This document shows positions 41,682 through 46,633 of a DNA stretch of 46,633 nt, piece after piece (position 1 is the stretch's first letter; each line of letters opens with the position of its first letter). The position numbers and the translations under genes were made by a program. This DNA is from Flemingiibacterium sp045534235. Its GTDB lineage: Bacteria; Bacillota; Clostridia; Oscillospirales; CAG-272. The notes under the pieces were generated by a model. That model was not told the DNA's origin. It did no database searches and worked only from the letters and a program-made list of their open reading frames with translations. The stretch is taken from NCBI GenBank assembly GCA_045534235.1, contig JAZSJI010000068.1, positions 1-46,633 on the forward strand, given 5' to 3'.

Positions 41682-43880
41682 ATGAGAAAATTGAGCTTTG
41701 TTAATTTGCGTATAATGCTTTGCACTGCGCTTCTTATAGTGGCGTCGCTTGCCGTATCCGTAGCGGCAGAGCCGGCGGAAATTTATGCGGTCAGCGAGGC
41801 TGTCCCGTCAGATAACGTGCTTTACAGAACGGATTTCGATAGCCCATATTCGCTCAACGGCGTTTCAGCGAGCTCTGATTCACTTAAACAGGTATTATCC
41901 GATAACGGCGCGTACTTACAATTCTCGCGTATTCCGATAAATACGTCCGGAATTGATATATTTCATCCGACAAATACCATTCCTGCGGGAATTTATAAGT
42001 TTACGGGATATTTCCGTATGATGTACGTCGATGAGGTAACTGCGCTTCGTGTGCTTTTTTTGGATAAAAACGGCACTACCCAGCGTATAAACGTTTTCCC
42101 GACTTCAGACGAGTGGATGAAGGTTGAGTGCTATATTACACTGAACGCTGCCCTCGACTATATTCGCATTTGCGGTATGGAGGACGCGAGATATATTCAG
42201 CCGTACTGCATTGATAATTTCTCGCTCGTTCCTGTTCCGTCCGTCCCCGGCGATTACGTTCATAACACGAATTGGGGTACGTTCGTTTCTCCCGGTCAGG
42301 CCGAAAGCAGTCAGGTAGATTCGCTTTTTGATTATCCCGCATACGACGAAAAGTTCGAGTCACGGTATGAGGTGCAGGGCGTTATAGTCAATCAGGACGC
42401 AGACGCGTTTGTATCGAGCGCGGGAAGTGCAAGCGAAGCGTCGCTTCGCGAATTTGCTCTCGGTTACGCCGACTCCCACGTTACCGATTTTATGATATGC
42501 CTTAACAATATGAACGCAACGTATCCGTCAGAGGTGTGGACTGACCTCGCAGAGAAGTACCTGCAGACCGAAGAAAACGGATATACTGTTAACTACAAGA
42601 ACGAGCCAAAGGCTAAGGGCGCATACGACCACTTTATTGTCAATGGTCTTGACTACATAAAGACGTGGTGCGAAACATTCCCCGAGGTAGGCATCAATCC
42701 GTGGATATCTATTCGAATGAACGACCTTCACAGAGAGGTTCCGACATCGGTGCTTGTTTCGGAATTTTGGCATAAAAATCCGCAGTTTTTCCGAGTTCGG
42801 CGCAGTAATACGGCAGTCAGCTCTTATTTTAGACCGGCATTTGACTATACGCACAAGGAAGTGCGCGAGTATTTTCTCAGCTTCATAAACGAGGCGCTCG
42901 GTCGCTATGACTCATACGGTATCGAGCTTGACTGGCAGCGTGAAATTTGTCTTTGGTATCCCGGCGGTGAGTATAGCGGTCTTGAGATACTCAATGACTT
43001 TATGCGTGAGGTCGAACGTTTAGTAGGTGTTTATGAGGAGGTCCGCGGTCACGAGATAAAGATATGCGTGCGCGTGGCTTCGGATATAGTTACCAACTAT
43101 GAGCACGGACTTGACGTGCTCACATGGGCGTCCGAGGGCATTGTTGATATGATAATTCCCACTGGAAGATATTCGACTACGGATAACGATATTCCCGTAT
43201 CGCTCTGGATCTCGCTTATGCACCCGTACGGTGTTGACGTCGCACCGTGTATCGAGATAAATCAGCTCAGCGGTACAAACGTGATTATCGATCATACGCT
43301 TGAAACCTACAACGGTATTGCCGCAAGCTTCCTCTCGCAGGGTGCGGACAAGATAGCGCTCTACAACCAGTACATCGGTGGAATCGGCGCAAAGATCGAA
43401 ACCAAGCATAAGGTTTCTACCGACGATGAAACAGTTGCAGGAACGTGGCGCCATTGGAATATCGTATCGACCATTGGCTCGTACGACAAGCTTATGACGA
43501 AAAATCGCCGCGTGATACTCACCTACAACGACACGTATCAGTTTTGGAGAAAATCCCAGGCACAGCTTCCGGTGAGTGTACCCGGCGGCGCGGTCGTAAC
43601 GCTTCGCATACCGTTCGGTGACGTTCCGGTTGGTGCCAAGGTGACGCTTAAGTTTGCCGCGAGTGCGCCGAACGATACTCTGGTGCCGGAGGTTTATGTA
43701 AACTCTGTGCGCGCCAAGTCCGTAGGCGTAGAGCCGTGCGACGGCGGATATACTGAAAACTCTATAGTTTGCTACAGCGTACCGGCGAGCGCAGTGAATG
43801 ACGGCTACGTGGTGGCAGAGATAATACCAACTCACGACGTTACTATTGATTATGCAGAAGTAAGAGTTGATGTTGAGTGA
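41682..43880 (+). CDS. Secreted glycoside-hydrolase-like protein
   Basis: 732 residues. The signal peptide ends near VSVAAEP (about residue 30). Residues 45-190 look like a beta-sandwich carbohydrate-binding module (VLYRTDFDSPYSLNG, GIYKFTGYFRMMYVDE, CIDNFSLVPV). Residues about 225-560 look like a TIM barrel: VREYFLSFINEALGRYDSYGIELDWQRE, with Glu and Asp in the last part near residues 414-419, resembles the catalytic strand of family-10-like uncharacterised hydrolases. A final beta domain (about 610-732) has LRIPFGDVPVGAKVTLKFAA. Substrate and activity are unknown. There is no wall-anchor motif. AGGAG lies before the ATG and it has its own promoter and terminator. Confidence 0.7.
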   Translation: MRKLSFVNLRIMLCTALLIVASLAVSVAAEPAEIYAVSEAVPSDNVLYRTDFDSPYSLNGVSASSDSLKQVLSDNGAYLQFSRIPINTSGIDIFHPTNTIPAGIYKFTGYFRMMYVDEVTALRVLFLDKNGTTQRINVFPTSDEWMKVECYITLNAALDYIRICGMEDARYIQPYCIDNFSLVPVPSVPGDYVHNTNWGTFVSPGQAESSQVDSLFDYPAYDEKFESRYEVQGVIVNQDADAFVSSAGSASEASLREFALGYADSHVTDFMICLNNMNATYPSEVWTDLAEKYLQTEENGYTVNYKNEPKAKGAYDHFIVNGLDYIKTWCETFPEVGINPWISIRMNDLHREVPTSVLVSEFWHKNPQFFRVRRSNTAVSSYFRPAFDYTHKEVREYFLSFINEALGRYDSYGIELDWQREICLWYPGGEYSGLEILNDFMREVERLVGVYEEVRGHEIKICVRVASDIVTNYEHGLDVLTWASEGIVDMIIPTGRYSTTDNDIPVSLWISLMHPYGVDVAPCIEINQLSGTNVIIDHTLETYNGIAASFLSQGADKIALYNQYIGGIGAKIETKHKVSTDDETVAGTWRHWNIVSTIGSYDKLMTKNRRVILTYNDTYQFWRKSQAQLPVSVPGGAVVTLRIPFGDVPVGAKVTLKFAASAPNDTLVPEVYVNSVRAKSVGVEPCDGGYTENSIVCYSVPASAVNDGYVVAEIIPTHDVTIDYAEVRVDVE

Positions 43881-43890
43881 TATATATGAA

Positions 43891-43924
43891 AAAATCCCGA
43901 CACACGAAAGTGTGTCGGGATTTT
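43891..43924. terminator. Bidirectional terminator between the hydrolase-like gene and the metY operon
   Basis: AAAATCCCGACACAC pairs perfectly with GTGTGTCGGGATTTT around GAAA. The T tract is longer on the minus strand, so it ends the glnS–metY transcript well and also the plus-strand gene. Confidence 0.9.
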
Positions 43925-43944
43925 GCTGTTGTTGCGGTTACTCA

Positions 43945-44175
43945 TTATTCCTCAATGATGTAGTCATTAACCGAGGCAACAGCCCCCGTGGGGTACAAAA
44001 CTAATGTTTGAAACTTGGAACTACACACATTGCTGTGCATAGCAACTGACTGAAGAATATATTGATTCCCGCGGCTATCCTTGAGTGTGTGTCCGATGAC
44101 GGTGTGCTGCAAAGCTCCGTCTATATCAACGGTCAGCAATCCGCGGATTGTTTCAATACGTACTATTTTAAACAT
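43945..44175 (-). CDS. Small protein of unknown function downstream of metY
   Basis: 76 residues, beginning MFKIVRIETIRGLLTVDIDG and predicted to be mostly beta strand, with no signal peptide or membrane segment. The pattern of short strands separated by turns (VIGHTLKDSRGNQYILQSV) recalls the beta-barrel of elongation-factor domain 2, but this is only an impression. It starts 5 bases after the metY stop and has no clear ribosome site, so translation would rely on coupling to metY. The shared terminator follows 20 bases after its stop, which supports it being in the transcript. Confidence 0.5.
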   Translation of the reverse strand: MFKIVRIETIRGLLTVDIDGALQHTVIGHTLKDSRGNQYILQSVAMHSNVCSSKFQTLVLYPTGAVASVNDYIIEE

Positions 44176-44180
44176 TAGGC

Positions 44181-45458
44181 TTACATCTTAGCAAGTGCTT
44201 GCTCGAGGTCTGCGATGATGTCCTCGACGTCCTCGATACCGACAGACAGACGAATGAGGTCAGGCATTACGCCTGCCGCGATAAGCTGCTCATCGGTCAT
44301 CTGACGGTGAGTGGTGCTTGCAGGGTGGAGTAGACAAGTGCGCGCGTCCGCAACGTGCGTTACGATAGCGCCGAGCTTTAAGCTATCCATAAACTTGGTA
44401 GCCGCCTCGCGTCCGCCCTTTACGCCGAACGAGATAACGCCCGACGAGCCGTTTGGCAGATACTTCTGCGCGAGCTCGTAGTACTTGCTCGACTTAAGTC
44501 CGGGATAATTTACCCATGTTACCTTGTCGGAAGCCTCGAGGTACTCGGCAACCGCCTGCGCGTTCTCGCAGTGTCGCTTAACGCGAAGGTGGAGCGTTTC
44601 AAGACCGAGATTCAAGAGGAAAGCGTTCTGCGGCGACTGGATAGAGCCAAGGTCGCGCATAAGCTGTGCGGTTGCTTTGGTGATGTAACCGCCCTTGCCG
44701 AAATCCTTTGCGTAGGTAACGCCGTGGTAGGAGTCGTCGGGGGTTGTCATGCCGGGGAACTTGTCGGCGTTTGCGAGCCAATCGAAGTTACCCGAGTCAA
44801 CTATAACGCCGCCGACTGCGGTAGCGTGACCGTCCATATATTTGGTGGTCGAATGGATAACGATGTCCGCGCCGAACTTGAAGGGGTTGCAGTTTATCGG
44901 CGTGGGGAAGGTGTTGTCGATGATGAGCGGTACGCCGTGAGCGTGCGCCTGACGTGCGAACTTCTCGATATCGAGCACGATAAGCGCGGGATTTGCGAGC
45001 GTTTCCGCGAACACTGCCTTGGTGTTGGGCTTGAAGGTGGCTTTCAGCTCTTCCTCGGTGATGTCGGGGTGAACGAAGGTAGCCTCGATACCCATACGCT
45101 TCATCGTGACGGCGATTAAATTAAAGCTGCCGCCGTAGATAGCGGAGGAGGCAACGATATGGTCGCCTGCGCCGAGGATAGTAAATAGTGAGAAGAATGT
45201 CGCCGCCTGACCGGACGAGGTGAGCATAGCCGCAACGCCGCCCTCGAGTGCCGCGATCTTAGCCGCAACAGCATCGTTGGTGGGGTTTTGCAGACGGGTG
45301 TAGAAGTAGCCACTTTCGGAAAGGTCGAAAAGACGTCCCATCTGCTCGCTCGACTCGTACTTATATGTGGTGGACTGATATATCGGAAGCACGCGTGCTT
45401 CGCCGTTCTTCGGGGTGTAACCAGCCTGAACGCAGTTTGTGTTGATCTTGTATGCCAC
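44181..45458 (-). CDS. metY: O-acetylhomoserine sulfhydrylase (MetY-type)
   Basis: 425 residues, the usual length for MetY. It makes homocysteine from O-acetylhomoserine and sulfide with pyridoxal phosphate. Visible motifs are YQSTTYKYESSEQ, the SSGQAATFF segment near residue 80, VPLIIDNTFPTPINCNPFKFGADIVIHSTTKYMDGHATAVGGVIVD with the PLP lysine near 208, and HPASTTHRQMTDEQLIAAGVMPDLIRLSVGIED near the C-terminus. The start is a GTG with AAAGGAGTG 5 bases upstream. It lies 14 bases after glnS. Confidence 0.93.
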   Translation of the reverse strand: MAYKINTNCVQAGYTPKNGEARVLPIYQSTTYKYESSEQMGRLFDLSESGYFYTRLQNPTNDAVAAKIAALEGGVAAMLTSSGQAATFFSLFTILGAGDHIVASSAIYGGSFNLIAVTMKRMGIEATFVHPDITEEELKATFKPNTKAVFAETLANPALIVLDIEKFARQAHAHGVPLIIDNTFPTPINCNPFKFGADIVIHSTTKYMDGHATAVGGVIVDSGNFDWLANADKFPGMTTPDDSYHGVTYAKDFGKGGYITKATAQLMRDLGSIQSPQNAFLLNLGLETLHLRVKRHCENAQAVAEYLEASDKVTWVNYPGLKSSKYYELAQKYLPNGSSGVISFGVKGGREAATKFMDSLKLGAIVTHVADARTCLLHPASTTHRQMTDEQLIAAGVMPDLIRLSVGIEDVEDIIADLEQALAKM

Positions 45459-45472
45459 TTAAATCACTCCTT

Positions 45473-46633
45473 TTATTTAGCGGGCTTGTAGCCGTCCTTG
45501 AGCGTTACTACGCGGTTGAAGGTGTTAGGTGTCTTGGAGTCAACGCAGAAGTAACCGGTGCGCACGAACTGGAACTTGTCGCCCGGCTTCGCATCAGCGC
45601 AGATAGGCTCAAGCTTTGCGCCCTTTATGACCTTCTTCGAGTCGGGATTTAAGAAATCCGTGTACTTCATACCGTCGGGAAGCTTTGAGGGATCCTCGAG
45701 CGTGAGAAGATTCTCGTAGAGTACGACGTCGGCACTGGCGGTGTTGCTTGCGGAGAGCCAATGGATGGTACCCTTGATCTTGCGTCCGTCAACGGGATTG
45801 CCGTTGCCCGTTTCAAGGTCTGCGGTAGCGTGAATCTCCTTGATGCTGCCGTCGGCGTTCTTGACGATTTCGCCGCACTTGATGATATACGCGCCCATAA
45901 GGCGAACCTCTCCGTCGGGCTTCAGGCGGAAGAACTTGGGAGGCGGAACCTCGGCAAAGTCCTCGGCGTCGATATACACCTCTCTTGTCATAGGAACCTG
46001 TCTTGTGCCAAGCTCGGGCTTCTGAGGATGATTGGGAACAGTTATCATTTCCTCACGGTCCTCGGGATAGTTATCGATAACTACCTTTATGGGATTTACA
46101 ACGGCTATGCGGCGAAGCGCGTTTTCGTTGAGATCGTCACGCACGCAAGCTTCAAGCTGACGAACGTCCACAGTGTGGTCCGTATTGGTAACACCGGCTT
46201 CACGAACAAACGTGAAGAGCGCGTTGGGAGTATATCCGCGACGGCGCAAACCGCAAAGCGTGGGAAGACGAGGATCGTCCCAGCCGTCCACGTGTCCCTC
46301 CTCTACGAGCTGACGGAGGTAACGCTTTGACATTACTGTATATGTGATATTCATACGTCCGAATTCCCACTGATGCGGCTTTTTCTCAAAGCCGATCTTA
46401 TCCACTACCCAATCGTAAAGAGGTCTGTGGTTACGGAACTCACTCGAGCAGAGAGAGTGTGTGATGCCCTCAAGCGCGTCCTGAATGGGATGCGCGAAGT
46501 CGTACATAGGGTATACGCACCACTCGTCGCCCTGACGGTGATGATGAATATGCTTGATTCGGTAAATTACGGGGTCACGGAGATAGGGATTGTCGGACGA
46601 AGGATCGATCTTTGCGCGAAGCGTTCTTGCGCC
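45473..46633 (-). CDS. glnS: Glutaminyl-tRNA synthetase, C-terminal part (5' end outside window)
   Basis: 386 residues up to the window edge; the frame is open to 46633, so the shorter ATG at 46507 is not the start. It charges tRNA-Gln with glutamine. The catalytic part contains LRAKIDPSSDNPYLRDPVIYRI, QGDEWCVYPMYDFAHPIQDALEGITHSLCSSEF and the KMSKS-like TVMSKRYLRQLVEEGHVDGWDDPRLPTL. The C-terminal beta-barrel anticodon-binding domain follows (PREV-YIDAEDFAEVPPPKFFRL). The HIGH motif and N-terminus lie outside. It is the first visible gene of the glnS–metY transcript. Using glnS for tRNA-Gln, rather than only the GatCAB amidation route, is a choice some Clostridia make. Confidence 0.93.
   Translation of the reverse strand, partial: GARTLRAKIDPSSDNPYLRDPVIYRIKHIHHHRQGDEWCVYPMYDFAHPIQDALEGITHSLCSSEFRNHRPLYDWVVDKIGFEKKPHQWEFGRMNITYTVMSKRYLRQLVEEGHVDGWDDPRLPTLCGLRRRGYTPNALFTFVREAGVTNTDHTVDVRQLEACVRDDLNENALRRIAVVNPIKVVIDNYPEDREEMITVPNHPQKPELGTRQVPMTREVYIDAEDFAEVPPPKFFRLKPDGEVRLMGAYIIKCGEIVKNADGSIKEIHATADLETGNGNPVDGRKIKGTIHWLSASNTASADVVLYENLLTLEDPSKLPDGMKYTDFLNPDSKKVIKGAKLEPICADAKPGDKFQFVRTGYFCVDSKTPNTFNRVVTLKDGYKPAK

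Noticed and set aside
1..46633. CRISPR array, IS element or prophage
   Set aside because: No regularly spaced short repeats, transposase, integrase or phage structural genes were seen on either strand.

Overview
The window looks like a chromosomal segment of an anaerobic, moderate-GC Gram-positive bacterium of the class Clostridia. I infer this from the gene content and order (nusB–xseA–xseB–ispA–tlyA–nadK–argR–recN; murB–rapZ–whiA; a PHP-type DnaE; an S-layer-homology protein; Clostridia-typical DUF4358, DUF4430, DUF4830 and DUF3021 proteins), the strong AGGAGG-type ribosome sites and the consensus TTGACA-17-TATAAT promoters. No phage, plasmid, IS transposase or CRISPR array was found.

Layout. 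1–1.5 kb: two tandem, related iron-sulfur proteins of the QueG/reductase type, the first cut by the window edge. 1.5–2.9 kb (minus): a GNAT acetyltransferase plus nucleoside phosphorylase pair with its own promoter, enclosed by two nearly identical terminator hairpins. 3.0–8.1 kb (minus): a large secreted SLH protein, then a three-gene envelope operon (DUF3021-like membrane protein, SGNH hydrolase, DUF4358 lipoprotein). 8.3–16.5 kb (plus): a ten-gene housekeeping operon behind one consensus promoter, running from nusB through recN. 16.5–26.1 kb (plus): tyrS, a HAD phosphatase, murB, rapZ, whiA, dnaE and a DUF2975-like membrane protein. 26.2–30.7 kb (plus): a class A penicillin-binding protein, TspO and two small secreted or membrane-anchored proteins. 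30.7–33.8 kb: tRNA-Gly(CCC) on the minus strand, then a MazF/EndoA toxin without a visible antitoxin and an OmpR/EnvZ-type two-component system. 33.9–36.3 kb (minus): an ABC exporter with a LytTR regulator and a DUF3021 partner. 36.5–41.4 kb (minus): secA followed by two unknown polytopic membrane proteins. 41.7–43.9 kb (plus): a secreted protein resembling a glycoside hydrolase. 43.9–46.6 kb (minus): glnS (5' end outside the window), metY and a small ORF.

How it fits together. Most genes are core functions: transcription antitermination, DNA repair and replication, isoprenoid and peptidoglycan precursors, tRNA charging and protein export. The genes that act on the cell envelope (SLH protein, SGNH operon, PBP, MurB, WhiA/RapZ, the LytTR-controlled exporter, SecA) are spread through the window.

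The most striking observation is a roughly 190-nt structured element present twice, ahead of tyrS and ahead of dnaE. Paired positions change together between the copies, and both copies end almost the same distance from the downstream start codon. I cannot assign it to a known riboswitch or RNA family. Other items worth checking are a perfect 14-bp inverted repeat around the -10 of the DUF4830 gene, a 21-bp-spaced direct repeat upstream of the LytTR/ABC operon, and a terminator hairpin whose 3' arm contains the tspO ribosome site.
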